Notes: generated by a model from the sequence alone, not told the origin. Positions 1 to 8,454 are shown, counted from the stretch's first letter. The stretch: DNA of 42,703 nt from Aliivibrio_A kagoshimensis (GCF_050337105.1 NZ_JAKJSQ010000037.1:1-42703), one strand, 5' to 3'. Made by a program: numbers and translations.

Positions 1-34
1 GTATAAATAGTATAAATAGTATAAATAGTATAAT
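1..34 (+). repeat. Tandem 9-bp repeat with a consensus -10 element
   Basis: The unit GTATAAATA occurs three times head to tail (1-9, 10-18, 19-27) and a fourth partial copy reads GTATAAT. The last copy makes a perfect TATAAT at 29-34, about 34 bases before the start of the HD-GYP gene. No good -35 hexamer is visible. The array runs into the window edge, so its true copy number is unknown. Such an array could change length by slippage. Confidence 0.6.
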
Positions 35-67
35 GTTAATGCATTGTTGTTTCAAAAGGAAACTCTA

Positions 68-3000
68 ATGATAATGCGCGTGCCAGCTCTGTCAAAGCAT
101 ACAATTCGTTTTACTGTTGTTAGTATTTTTATTTTGGCAACGGTTATCACTGCCACAATTGCGATCAGTTTACAGTATTATTTTAGTCGAACAATGGCGA
201 CTGAATCCGCTAGCCAGCTCTTTTCATTAACCAGCAAAAAAACACAAGAACATTTGTTAGTGATTGATAAAAAAGCAGAAAATGTCACTCAAATGCTTGC
301 TAAATTTGGTGATCTGCTCAATGGCCATGAGCTTAGTGATTCCGCAATCCCCATATTTTCGTCAATGTTGGATAGCAGTGATGTTTTTTATGCGGTGTAT
401 ATTGGTTATGGTAATGGTGACTTATCTGAGGTTATCAATTTAGATGCTAGCCCGGTTATTCGGCAACAAATTAAAGCCTCATATAAAGACCGGTGGGTGG
501 TGATTGATATTAAGGATACGGGAACGGGTAGAACTCGAACCATAAAGTATCTGGATGAAGTATTCAATGTTCGCGTGATCCGTGAAGAGCCTAGCGATTA
601 TCTGGCTACGGTTCGCCCCTGGTATAAAAACGCTCAATTAGATACTGTTTATAAAACGTCACCCTATATGTTTCAGAATCTACAAGCGCCAGGACAAACC
701 TATTCAGCGAAAATACCCAATACGGATGCGGTATTAGCAATCGATATTGCGTTGTCTTCTCTAGACGAATACTTAATGGAACAAGGCTTAGGGCAAGAGG
801 GTGAAATCGATAAGGAGATATATCTATTTCAAAAATCTGGTGAGATCATTTCAAGCAGTCAAAAGGACATTGAGGGTTCGCTACCGACTCCAGCACCCAA
901 TTTACCATTAAGCAGTAAACAGAGGCAGTTGATTGAGAGTACCCCAACATTAAATGTGTCGAATGAAACAGATTGGGGCCCGATTGATTTTTCAATTTCT
1001 GGACATCCAGAAGGCTATAGTATTGATGTCCTAACCTTAATTTCTGAAATGACGGGGCTAAGTTTTACATATACTAATGGTCATACTTGGTCAGAATTAG
1101 TTGACGGATTTGATAATCACAATATCGACATGCTTCAACCCGCTTTTAATAGTGAAATTAATCATCAAAGAGGTGTGTTATCAACACCATTTTTAACTTT
1201 ACCCTTTGCCATTATTACTCAACCAAAGCACGCCAAAATTGGTCGTATTGAACAGTTGCAAGGAAAAGAGTTAGCCATAGTACAAGGGTGGTCAATTACT
1301 AAAACAATTAAAGAACATTTCCCGACCATCAATATTATCGAACTCCCATCTAGTCGGGATGTGTTAGAGGCTGTATCACAAGGAGAGGTTTATTCAGGGC
1401 TTGATAATGAAGTGATCCTTCGATATACCCAGCAACAGTACTTTATTGGTGATATCCAATATCACTCGACACCGAGCTTCTCTCCAGCCGATATTGATAG
1501 TGGGCTGCATTTTATATTAAAAGATGAACAAAATGAGTTGATGTCTATTATTAATCTCGCTATTGATAATATTACTCAAGAGCAACGAGATGAATTAAAC
1601 AAAAAGTGGCTTACCGTTACGACTGAAAATGGCCAGGTAGAGAGTCCTGAAGGTGTGATTCCTTACGTAGAGCTACTTGATCTAGCAGAGCAAGAAGAGT
1701 TTTATGGGAAATTACTTCCAGTTCAAATCGATGGCATCGATCAGTTTGTTTTTTTGACACCAGTCAACAGTAATAAGAGCGATTTTTTGGCGATTGTCGT
1801 TCCCAGTGAAACTATTTTTTCGAGCAGTTTAGAAAAGGTTCACATATCAATAGTTATTACCAGTATCTGTTTATTGTTCATTTTTCCTATTAGTTGGTTT
1901 TTCTCCGGGCCCATTGTAAAGCCAATTAGATTGCTTGCGATTGAGAATGAAAAAATCAAACATCGTCAATATGAAGATGTGTCTCGCATAAATAGTAATA
2001 TTGTAGAAATTGATGAACTCGCGGAGTCAATGGTAGAAATGTCAGATGCCATTAAACATCATGAGAAGACGCAGCAAAACCTCATGGACTCCTTTATCAA
2101 ACTCATTGCCCAGACTATAGATGATAAATCGGCCTATACAGGAGGCCACTGCAACCGTGTACCAGAACTCGGCTTGATGCTAGCCAGTGCTGCTGAGCAG
2201 AGTAGCAGTGAAGCATTTAATGACTTCTCTTTTAAGAACGCGGATGAGTATCGCGAGTTTCAAATTGCGGCGTGGCTGCATGATTGTGGGAAAATAATTA
2301 CCCCTGAACATATCGTTGATAAAGGCAGCAAACTTGAAGCCATTTATAACCGGATTCATGAAGTAAGAATGCGTTTTGAAGTACTATGGCGTGATACCGA
2401 GATAGAATTTTATCAAGCGCTTATCGAACAACCAGATAAAAAAGCGGAGCTACAGCAGCAATTATCGGAGCAGCAGTCTCAATTAACCCTAGACTATACT
2501 TTTGTGGCCAATGCTAATGTGGGGGGCGAGTTTATGGCGCAAGAGAAAATCGAACGATTGCAGCAGATTGGTCAACGAACTTGGCTTCGACATTTTGATG
2601 ATACCCTTGGCTTGTCTCCTGTTGAGGAGTTGCATTTATCACAATTTACGAATCAGTCAAAAGCTGATGGCTCTGTGGAATTACCCGTTACTGAGCAAGT
2701 ATTAACAGACAAACCTGAGCATAAAGTGGTTAGAGGAGTGAAAAAAGAGTTTGATGAAAAGTTAGGGATCAAGATGCAGCCTCCGGAGCACCAAGCAAAT
2801 TTAGGAGAGATCTATAACTTATCCGTTGCTCGAGGCACGTTAACTGCAGAAGACAGGTATATCATTAATGAGCATATAGTGGGAACGATTAAGATGCTGG
2901 AGCAGTTACCTTTCCCGCCTGAACTGGCTAATGTACCAAAATTTGCTTCAACGCATCATGAAACGCTTATTGGGACAGGGTATCCAAGACAGTTGGATGC

Positions 3001-3262
3001 AACCGATCTCACAATACCTGAGCGCATCTTAGTCATTGCGGATATTTTTGAAGCTCTTACTGCGGCAGATCGTCCGTATAAAAAAGTGAAACCATTAAGT
3101 GTTGCTATTAATATCCTGCACAAATTTGCGCTTGACGAACACATAGATATTGATCTTTTTGAGCTGTTTTTAACCTCTGAAACGTATCTAGTCTATGCGA
3201 AGAAATTTATGAAACCAGAGCAGATAGATAAGGTAGATATTACTAAATTCCTTCGGGGCTAA
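68..3262 (+). CDS. Membrane HD-GYP phosphodiesterase with extracytoplasmic solute-binding sensor domain
   Basis: Predicted to hydrolyse cyclic di-GMP in response to a periplasmic ligand. A transmembrane segment (about residues 12-40) is followed by a periplasmic region. A type-3 solute-binding-like domain (about 290-520) sits next to a second membrane segment (about 590-615) and a HAMP-like linker. The cytoplasmic C-terminus is HD-GYP: HDCGK at about residue 738, then HHETLIGTGYP from about 963. These two motifs are normally about 60 residues apart; here about 225 separate them, so there is a Gln/Glu-rich insertion of roughly 160 residues. I chose ATG 68 because AAAAGGA lies 7 bases upstream; a TTG at 44 would add 8 residues. 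At 1064 residues it is large for the family. The ligand is unknown. Confidence 0.9.
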   Translation: MIMRVPALSKHTIRFTVVSIFILATVITATIAISLQYYFSRTMATESASQLFSLTSKKTQEHLLVIDKKAENVTQMLAKFGDLLNGHELSDSAIPIFSSMLDSSDVFYAVYIGYGNGDLSEVINLDASPVIRQQIKASYKDRWVVIDIKDTGTGRTRTIKYLDEVFNVRVIREEPSDYLATVRPWYKNAQLDTVYKTSPYMFQNLQAPGQTYSAKIPNTDAVLAIDIALSSLDEYLMEQGLGQEGEIDKEIYLFQKSGEIISSSQKDIEGSLPTPAPNLPLSSKQRQLIESTPTLNVSNETDWGPIDFSISGHPEGYSIDVLTLISEMTGLSFTYTNGHTWSELVDGFDNHNIDMLQPAFNSEINHQRGVLSTPFLTLPFAIITQPKHAKIGRIEQLQGKELAIVQGWSITKTIKEHFPTINIIELPSSRDVLEAVSQGEVYSGLDNEVILRYTQQQYFIGDIQYHSTPSFSPADIDSGLHFILKDEQNELMSIINLAIDNITQEQRDELNKKWLTVTTENGQVESPEGVIPYVELLDLAEQEEFYGKLLPVQIDGIDQFVFLTPVNSNKSDFLAIVVPSETIFSSSLEKVHISIVITSICLLFIFPISWFFSGPIVKPIRLLAIENEKIKHRQYEDVSRINSNIVEIDELAESMVEMSDAIKHHEKTQQNLMDSFIKLIAQTIDDKSAYTGGHCNRVPELGLMLASAAEQSSSEAFNDFSFKNADEYREFQIAAWLHDCGKIITPEHIVDKGSKLEAIYNRIHEVRMRFEVLWRDTEIEFYQALIEQPDKKAELQQQLSEQQSQLTLDYTFVANANVGGEFMAQEKIERLQQIGQRTWLRHFDDTLGLSPVEELHLSQFTNQSKADGSVELPVTEQVLTDKPEHKVVRGVKKEFDEKLGIKMQPPEHQANLGEIYNLSVARGTLTAEDRYIINEHIVGTIKMLEQLPFPPELANVPKFASTHHETLIGTGYPRQLDATDLTIPERILVIADIFEALTAADRPYKKVKPLSVAINILHKFALDEHIDIDLFELFLTSETYLVYAKKFMKPEQIDKVDITKFLRG

Positions 3263-3291
3263 TTCGTTTCATCACTCTTATGATGGGGGTG

Positions 3292-4197
3292 TTATTTATC
3301 CCAATGCGGCATTTCCTGATCGAATTGTTGTTGAAGGAACTCAATAAACAGACGAGTTTTTGCAGGAACATGCTTGCGCTCAGTGAGCATGGCGTAAACC
3401 GCATGCTTTGGCAGCTTATAGTCGGGAAGCAGGACGAGCAGTTTTCCCTCTTTGAGTGCCTGACTAACTATAAAGGTCGGCATTTGGCAAATCCCTAGCC
3501 CTGCTAGTAGTCCTTCATACAGTGCCTCACTGTTATTCACAATGTAGTTTCCTTTCGGCACCACACTGACAAGCCCCTCTGGCCCTATAAAGCGCCACTC
3601 ATTACCTGCTTGGAAATACGAGTAGTTGAGACAGTTATGTGTGGGAAGCTCACTTGGGTGGCGGGGTACGCCATGTTTTGCAAGGTATTCAGGTGATGCG
3701 CACAAGACACTGACACACGGTGCAACGTGTTTAGCAATCAGAGATGAGTCGGGAAGCTTTCCGATTCGTATCGCAATATCAAAACTGCCAGCAACCATAT
3801 CAATCACTTTGTCATCCATCTCCATATCGACCTGTATTTGAGGATGGTTTAGCAAAAAGTGAGGAATAAGTGGTGCTAAGTGTATGCGCCCGAAAGCCAT
3901 CGGAGCGTTAATTCTCAGTGTGCCTTGAGGCGTTTGTTGTAACGCAGTTATCGCATCTTCGCCTTCACTAGCAATGGTCAGCGCATGGCGGGCATAATCA
4001 AAATAGTGCTCACCTGCTTCAGTTAAACTCAAAGATCGTGTTGTTCGATGAAGAAGCTTAATGCCTAACTGACTTTCAAGTTGATTAATACGTTTACTAA
4101 CTGCCGATTTAGTCACCCCTAGTGATGCCGCAGCTGCAGAAAAACTTCCGCACTCAACGACGGCGACAAACACGGGTATTGAAGTGAATATCTCCAT
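3292..4197 (-). CDS. LysR-family transcriptional regulator
   Basis: A 301-residue LysR-type regulator. The N-terminal winged helix-turn-helix is clear (FVAVVECGSFSAAAASLGVT, KSAVSKRINQLESQLG, RTTRSLSLTEAG), followed by a substrate-binding-like effector domain. It resembles the large LysR group whose effector domain keeps an FDIAIRIG motif. It is transcribed divergently from the two DMT half-transporter genes with a 101-bp shared spacer, which makes those genes its likely target. The spacer carries a 13-bp direct repeat (4208-4240). The effector is unknown. Confidence 0.9.
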   Translation of the reverse strand: MEIFTSIPVFVAVVECGSFSAAAASLGVTKSAVSKRINQLESQLGIKLLHRTTRSLSLTEAGEHYFDYARHALTIASEGEDAITALQQTPQGTLRINAPMAFGRIHLAPLIPHFLLNHPQIQVDMEMDDKVIDMVAGSFDIAIRIGKLPDSSLIAKHVAPCVSVLCASPEYLAKHGVPRHPSELPTHNCLNYSYFQAGNEWRFIGPEGLVSVVPKGNYIVNNSEALYEGLLAGLGICQMPTFIVSQALKEGKLLVLLPDYKLPKHAVYAMLTERKHVPAKTRLFIEFLQQQFDQEMPHWDK

Positions 4198-4207
4198 ATT
4201 GTCAACT

Positions 4208-4240
4208 TTATCTCAACATTGTAATTCTTATCTGAATATT
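4208..4240. promoter_or_regulatory. Direct repeat in the LysR/DMT divergent promoter
   Basis: TTATCTCAACATT (4208-4220) and TTATCTGAATATT (4228-4240) match at 11 of 13 positions and are 20 bp apart, about two helical turns. They lie 11 bp upstream of the lysR start and about 60 bp upstream of the transporter start. This suits a LysR operator, but the pattern is AT-rich and may be chance. Confidence 0.35.
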
Positions 4241-4298
4241 ATCACCAATATGAAAACAATATAAGCTTCGGTTCCTAACAATAGATAAGGAGCTGAAT

Positions 4299-4775
4299 GT
4301 GAGCGTAAAGTATTTGAATACAGTCATGGCATTGATTGGAGGCGTCTTATTAGCGAGTATGATTCGCTTTAATAGTCAACTGGCTGAGTCGAGTTCACCG
4401 ATTGTTGCCTCGTGGCTCGCACATGGGATAGGGGCGGTTATCGCGTTGTTGTTGCTGGTACTCACTAGCGTGTTTAGCAACAAACAGAGTGTGGAGAGTA
4501 ATAAGAAGCCGACACTTGCACCAAAGTGGAGTTATTTAGGAGGCGTGCCGGGGGCGGTAGTGGTCATCATCGCAGCTATTACCGTGAACAGTGATATTGG
4601 GCTAGCGGGCACTTTAGTTCTTGGACTTATTGGTCAGGTTACCTTTGGTCTTATCTGTGATGCTTGGGGGTTATTGGGTGTTGAGAAGAATAAGATCACT
4701 GCTGTGCAGGTAAAAAAAGTGATACTTATCGTCGTGGGCAGTATGTTAATTATCTTTTTTAGGAGTCCATCATGA
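4299..4775 (+). CDS. DMT-superfamily (YdcZ-like) half-transporter, first subunit
   Basis: A 158-residue very hydrophobic protein with about five membrane segments. It matches the small YdcZ/DUF606 branch of the drug/metabolite transporter superfamily, in which two short halves are often encoded side by side. The start is GTG 4299, preceded by AAGGAG six bases upstream; the ATG at 4297 is out of frame. Its stop overlaps the next gene in an ATGA, which implies translational coupling and probably a heteromeric transporter. The substrate cannot be read from the sequence. Probably controlled by the divergent LysR gene. Confidence 0.8.
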   Translation: MSVKYLNTVMALIGGVLLASMIRFNSQLAESSSPIVASWLAHGIGAVIALLLLVLTSVFSNKQSVESNKKPTLAPKWSYLGGVPGAVVVIIAAITVNSDIGLAGTLVLGLIGQVTFGLICDAWGLLGVEKNKITAVQVKKVILIVVGSMLIIFFRSPS

Positions 4776-5236
4776 TTTGGATGATCGTGTTAGCACTAGG
4801 GAACGGTCTGTTAATTGGCCTATGTCGCGCAATCAATGGTCGATTAAGCCACAGTAAAGGTGCTTTTTCAGCTTCATTTTATAATCATGCGGTGGGTGCT
4901 CTATTGCTCATCATTGTCATTACATTTTGTGGCTATTTTAATATCGCAGAGACCTTAACATGGAGCGATGTCCTAGAGGTTGAGTGGCAACAAGTTCCGA
5001 TAATAAGATATTTAGGCGGAGTGATTGGTGCACTATATGTGGCGATTAACAGTTATGTCTTAACACGGATTGGAGCGCTGAAAACGGCACTATTAGTCAT
5101 CAGTGGTCAAATGGTGAGCGGGGTGATGTTTGATGTTGTTGATCAGCCCTTAGTCGATACAGCTATACAGTTATGCGGAGTCTTTATGATCATTGTTGGG
5201 GTCTATAGTGGGCAAATACGTACAAAAGAAAGTTGA
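4772..5236 (+). CDS. DMT-superfamily (YdcZ-like) half-transporter, second subunit
   Basis: A 154-residue membrane protein with about five hydrophobic segments, homologous in pattern to the preceding gene (GLLIGLCRAINGRLS; GGVIGALYVAINSYVL). The 4-bp ATGA overlap (4772-4775) shows co-translation with the first half. The pair probably forms one small-molecule exporter. The cysS leader region begins just downstream with no terminator before it, so readthrough from this operon into the attenuator is possible. Confidence 0.8.
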   Translation: MIWMIVLALGNGLLIGLCRAINGRLSHSKGAFSASFYNHAVGALLLIIVITFCGYFNIAETLTWSDVLEVEWQQVPIIRYLGGVIGALYVAINSYVLTRIGALKTALLVISGQMVSGVMFDVVDQPLVDTAIQLCGVFMIIVGVYSGQIRTKES

Positions 5237-5285
5237 GTACTAATATGGCATTGCATTCACTTTGCAGATGGTTTAGTTTGGGGTT

Positions 5286-5360
5286 ATGAATAAATTTAAT
5301 GCTATCTCTCACCCATCATGTTGTTGCTGTAAATTCACATTTACGGCGGCTTTTACGTAG
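5286..5360 (+). CDS. Putative cysS leader peptide (24 aa) with four consecutive Cys codons
   Basis: An ORF of 24 codons whose residues 12-15 are all cysteine (TGT TGT TGC TGT, 5319-5330) ends at TAG 5358-5360. Four Cys codons in a row directly upstream of a cysteinyl-tRNA synthetase are very unlikely by chance and are the signature of an attenuation leader. The start ATG 5286 overlaps the stop of a 14-codon ORF (5245-5289, one Cys codon) in ATGA, so it may be reached by coupled translation. A GGGG at 5280-5283 lies too close for an ideal ribosome site, so the true start is the weakest part of the call. Confidence 0.65.
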   Translation: MNKFNAISHPSCCCCKFTFTAAFT

Positions 5361-5432
5361 TTATTATTTAGCATACTCAATCAAAAAGATTCAAGGCCGT
5401 TGATGTTCGCATCCACGGCCTTTCTGTTTTTT
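5319..5432 (+). promoter_or_regulatory. Cysteine-responsive transcription attenuator of cysS
   Basis: Four pairing segments are visible. Segment 1 (5323-5334, overlapping Cys codons 2-4) pairs over 12 bp, with some G-U pairs, to segment 2 (5339-5350), loop TCAC: a pause hairpin. Segment 2 can instead pair as ACGGC-(GG)-CTT (5343-5352) with AAGGCCGT (5393-5400), the left arm of the terminator: an antiterminator. Without that pairing, 5393-5400 pairs with 5415-5422 and terminates. A ribosome stalled on the Cys codons would break the 1:2 hairpin and free segment 2 for 2:3 pairing, so low Cys-tRNA should raise cysS expression. This follows the trp/his attenuation logic; no experimental support is available here. 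Confidence 0.75.
5393..5432 (+). terminator. Intrinsic terminator in the cysS leader
   Basis: An 8-bp perfect stem AAGGCCGT/ACGGCCTT (5393-5400, 5415-5422) continues through one mismatch into GATG-TTCG-CATC with a UUCG loop. It is followed by TTTCTGTTTTTT. It ends only 13 bases before the cysS start codon, so it acts on cysS itself rather than just ending the upstream operon. Confidence 0.85.
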
Positions 5433-5445
5433 ATAAGGAAATACT

Positions 5446-6819
5446 ATGTCTACTATACCTGTGCAGCTCTTTAATACCATGGAGCGCGTCAAAACTGAGT
5501 TTACCCCCATTGAGAAAAAGAGAGTGGGAATGTATGCGTGTGGGCCAACAGTCTATGGCTACGCTCATATCGGGAATCTAAGAACCTACCTGTTTGTGGA
5601 TCTGCTCAAACGAGTGCTGACACTCAATGGCTACTCGGTGGATCATGTGATGAACATTACTGATGTTGGCCACTTAGTATCAGATGGAGACACAGGTGAA
5701 GACAAGATGGAGAAGGGGTCACGGGCAATGAACCAATCAGCGTGCGAAATTGCTACTTTTTTTGAACACGCTTTTTTTGAAGATATGGAGCGATTAAACA
5801 TCAGCATGCCTTCCACTGTGTGTCGTGCCACCGACCATATTCAGGAACAAATAGACTTTATCCTTGATCTTGAAATCAAAGGGTTTACCTATAAAACGCA
5901 CGATGGCATCTACTTTGATACTGAAAAGCAACCGGAATATGGTCAATTAGCGCGATTAGATAAAGCAGGTTTAGTGGCTGGAATACGTGTTGATATGGCC
6001 AATAAGAAAAACATCACCGATTTTGCATTGTGGAAATTCAGTGGTGAAGAAAAGCGGCAAATGGAGTGGCCAAGTCCTTGGGGAATCGGTTTCCCTGGAT
6101 GGCACATTGAGTGTTCAGCCATGGCAGAGAAGTATTTGGGTGAGCAGTTTGATATTCATATTGGTGGAGAGGACCACATCCCAGTGCACCATACCAATGA
6201 AATTGCACAGTGTCAGGCCAAAAATGGTCATGTTCAAGCCAACTATTGGATGCATGGATATTTTTTAAATCTGAATAAAGAGAAGATTTCAAAGTCAGGA
6301 ACCTCAATGCGTTTATCTTCGCTCATAGAGCAGGGCTATGATCCGATAGATTATCGTTACTTAACACTTACCAGCCATTACAGAAGTCAGTTGAGCTTTA
6401 CATGGGAAGGATTAGCAGGAGCAAAGAAAGCGTTAAAACGATTGAGAGATAAGGTTACTGCTCTGCCCTTAGGTGGGAACATAGACAGTGATTTTCAAGC
6501 TCAGTTTATGAAGAAAATAAATAACGACTTGAATATGCCCCAAGCGCTTTCGTTGGTGTGGAAAGTATTGGAAAGTGCGATCAGTGATGCAGATAAACGG
6601 GCTACCATCCAATTTTTTGATACGGTGTTTGGCTGTGATGTTGATAAGGTACCTGAGGTTACCGTGCCAGCTGCCGTCTATGAAATGGCTGCGCAGAGAG
6701 TGGCATTAAAACAGGCAGGAGATTATCAACAAGCAGACCAATTACGAGATAAAGTACTCGCGATGGGGTACCAAATTAATGATACCCATGCTGAAGAGAT
6801 TGTGATTACTCCTGTGTAG
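5446..6819 (+). CDS. cysS: Cysteinyl-tRNA synthetase (class I), divergent copy
   Basis: Charges tRNA-Cys with cysteine. At 457 residues it is close to the usual length of about 460. The class I signature appears as HIGN (residues 41-44) instead of HIGH, and the KMSKS loop as KISKS (280-284). The zinc ligands expected for the family are present: Cys32 in MYACG, the Cys of GWHIECSAM, and His and Glu in DHIPVHHTNE. It should therefore be active. AAGGAAA sits six bases before ATG 5446. The sequence looks divergent from the standard Vibrio enzyme, so I infer it may be a second copy; the rest of the genome would decide. It is preceded by the Cys-codon attenuator and overlaps dsdA tail to tail by 14 bp. 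Confidence 0.93.
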   Translation: MSTIPVQLFNTMERVKTEFTPIEKKRVGMYACGPTVYGYAHIGNLRTYLFVDLLKRVLTLNGYSVDHVMNITDVGHLVSDGDTGEDKMEKGSRAMNQSACEIATFFEHAFFEDMERLNISMPSTVCRATDHIQEQIDFILDLEIKGFTYKTHDGIYFDTEKQPEYGQLARLDKAGLVAGIRVDMANKKNITDFALWKFSGEEKRQMEWPSPWGIGFPGWHIECSAMAEKYLGEQFDIHIGGEDHIPVHHTNEIAQCQAKNGHVQANYWMHGYFLNLNKEKISKSGTSMRLSSLIEQGYDPIDYRYLTLTSHYRSQLSFTWEGLAGAKKALKRLRDKVTALPLGGNIDSDFQAQFMKKINNDLNMPQALSLVWKVLESAISDADKRATIQFFDTVFGCDVDKVPEVTVPAAVYEMAAQRVALKQAGDYQQADQLRDKVLAMGYQINDTHAEEIVITPV

Positions 6820-8146
6820 CGGTGTTTGCTTTTTGCAGGTATGACGCCATTTCACTCTTTGGAACCATGCCACCACCTGTTGCCCAGACGAGGTGAGTGG
6901 CCTGTTCAACCTTGTCGGTGAGTTGCATTCGTTCTAAATAGTCAGAGTTGCTTACTACATGGTACTGACCAGGCATTCCTGCTAAAGCGGAGGGCTCTAA
7001 TGCGAGCTGTTCCGTTTGCTCAAGCAGACCAAGCAGTTGATACATATCCCTATCTTCTATGGTAAAGAAACCATCGATCATTCTCTCCATCGCTTTACCA
7101 ACAAAACCACTGGCTCGACCAACCGCGAGTCCGTCGGCAGCAGTAACGTTATCAATGCCTAGGTCTTGCACTGAGATCTTATCGTGCAATCCAGTGTGTA
7201 CCCCTAGCAACATACATGGAGAGTGAGTCGGTTCAGCGAAGATGCAGTGAACATGGTCACCGAATGCTTGTTTTAATCCAAAAGCTACCCCACCGGGGCC
7301 GCCGCCAACCCCGCAAGGTAGATAAACAAATAGTGGGTGATTGCCATCTACTACGATGTTCTGATCATCAAATTGCTGTTTGAGTCTCTCTCCGGCAACG
7401 GCATAACCGAGAAATAACGACGTCGAATTCTCGTCATCTACAAAATGGCAGTAGGGGTCGTTTTCAGCGTCAAGTCTCCCTTGTTCAACGGCAATACTGT
7501 AATCAGCGTTATACTCGACCACATTGACACCATGCTTACGCAGGCGATCTTTTTTCCATTGTCTAGCGTCTGCCGACATATGAACACTGACATTAAAACC
7601 TAAAGCTGCACTGACAATACCTATTGATAAGCCTAAGTTACCTGTAGAGCCAACGGCAATCTTATACTGGCTAAAGAAGTGACGAAAACCCTCTGAATCT
7701 AACACTTTATAGTCATCGTCTAGCTGTAATTTTCCAGCGTTTAATGCCAGATTTTCGGCATGCTGTAATACCTCATGGATACCACCTCTCGCTTTAATTG
7801 AACCAGAAATTGGAAGTAACGCATCGAGTTTAATCATTAACTTGCCAGGTAGAACTGTTTGATAACGGCTCTGCAGAGCGGCTTGCATCTCCGGTATATC
7901 GGTTACAGGTGATTCGATAATACCCTTGGTTTTTCTTGTATCCGGAAAGGTTTGGCAAAAGAAAGGGGCGAATCGCTGTAACCTATCACTGGCCGACTTA
8001 ATGTCATTATGGGTAAGGCCGACATAAGGCAAAGCATCTTCATATGTTGTGATGTTAGGGTTAAACCAACTCACAGGTTCCAATTGAATTAATTGCTGAA
8101 TAAGTGGAAATTGAGTAGTAAGCTGTTTGATATTATCTTGATACAT
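6806..8146 (-). CDS. dsdA: D-serine dehydratase (PLP-dependent)
   Basis: Converts D-serine to pyruvate and ammonia in the cytoplasm. The 446 residues match DsdA in length and order: the PLP-lysine motif GSIKARGG, the substrate loop GSTGNLG, and the phosphate-binding glycine stretch PCGVGGGPGG. The start at 8146 is the only well-placed ATG. There is no adjacent dsdC or dsdX; the divergent neighbour is a small unknown ORF. The last 14 bases overlap the end of cysS on the opposite strand, leaving no room for a shared terminator. Confidence 0.93.
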   Translation of the reverse strand: MYQDNIKQLTTQFPLIQQLIQLEPVSWFNPNITTYEDALPYVGLTHNDIKSASDRLQRFAPFFCQTFPDTRKTKGIIESPVTDIPEMQAALQSRYQTVLPGKLMIKLDALLPISGSIKARGGIHEVLQHAENLALNAGKLQLDDDYKVLDSEGFRHFFSQYKIAVGSTGNLGLSIGIVSAALGFNVSVHMSADARQWKKDRLRKHGVNVVEYNADYSIAVEQGRLDAENDPYCHFVDDENSTSLFLGYAVAGERLKQQFDDQNIVVDGNHPLFVYLPCGVGGGPGGVAFGLKQAFGDHVHCIFAEPTHSPCMLLGVHTGLHDKISVQDLGIDNVTAADGLAVGRASGFVGKAMERMIDGFFTIEDRDMYQLLGLLEQTEQLALEPSALAGMPGQYHVVSNSDYLERMQLTDKVEQATHLVWATGGGMVPKSEMASYLQKANTATQE

Positions 8147-8223
8147 GAGCTAGCCCTAGGGTGAATCATGATTATTATATGGTTGGAATTTAACACGGTA
8201 TTAAAACGCAATCGAGAGGGAAT

Positions 8224-8454
8224 ATGGACGATCTACATTTTACATTTCGAGTGGTCTCCGGTGAGGTTACTATTTTTCACCACGATAAAAAAGCGACGGT
8301 GTTACGTGGACAAAAAGCCGCTGAATTTTGCCAAGAGGTCGAAGATGGGTCCTTTTCTGATGGCCAACAGCTAATGGCAAGGTTAACGGGAAACTATAAG
8401 CGAGGCAACGAACGACAAGCTAAGAATAGCCGGAAGTCGCGCTATAACTATTAA
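8224..8454 (+). CDS. Small conserved-type hypothetical protein (76 aa)
   Basis: I do not recognise a function. A strong GAGGGA lies just before ATG 8224. The protein is soluble and begins with what may be a beta hairpin (HFTFRVVSGEVTIFHHD). It ends in a basic Lys/Arg/Asn tail (KRGNERQAKNSRKSRYNY) that could bind nucleic acid. It is divergent from dsdA. A longer-starting ORF in another frame (8168) lacks a ribosome site and was not chosen. It ends 9 bases before the AraC gene on the other strand, with no clear terminator between. Confidence 0.7.
   Translation: MDDLHFTFRVVSGEVTIFHHDKKATVLRGQKAAEFCQEVEDGSFSDGQQLMARLTGNYKRGNERQAKNSRKSRYNY

Noticed and set aside
3262..3292. Short CATCA/TGATG hairpin between the HD-GYP and lysR genes
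   Set aside because: Five base pairs with no U-tract; too weak to call a terminator.
8168..8374. 68-codon ORF overlapping the small gene at 8224
   Set aside because: No ribosome site and a different frame; the 8224 ORF has GAGGGA before its ATG and a more natural protein composition.
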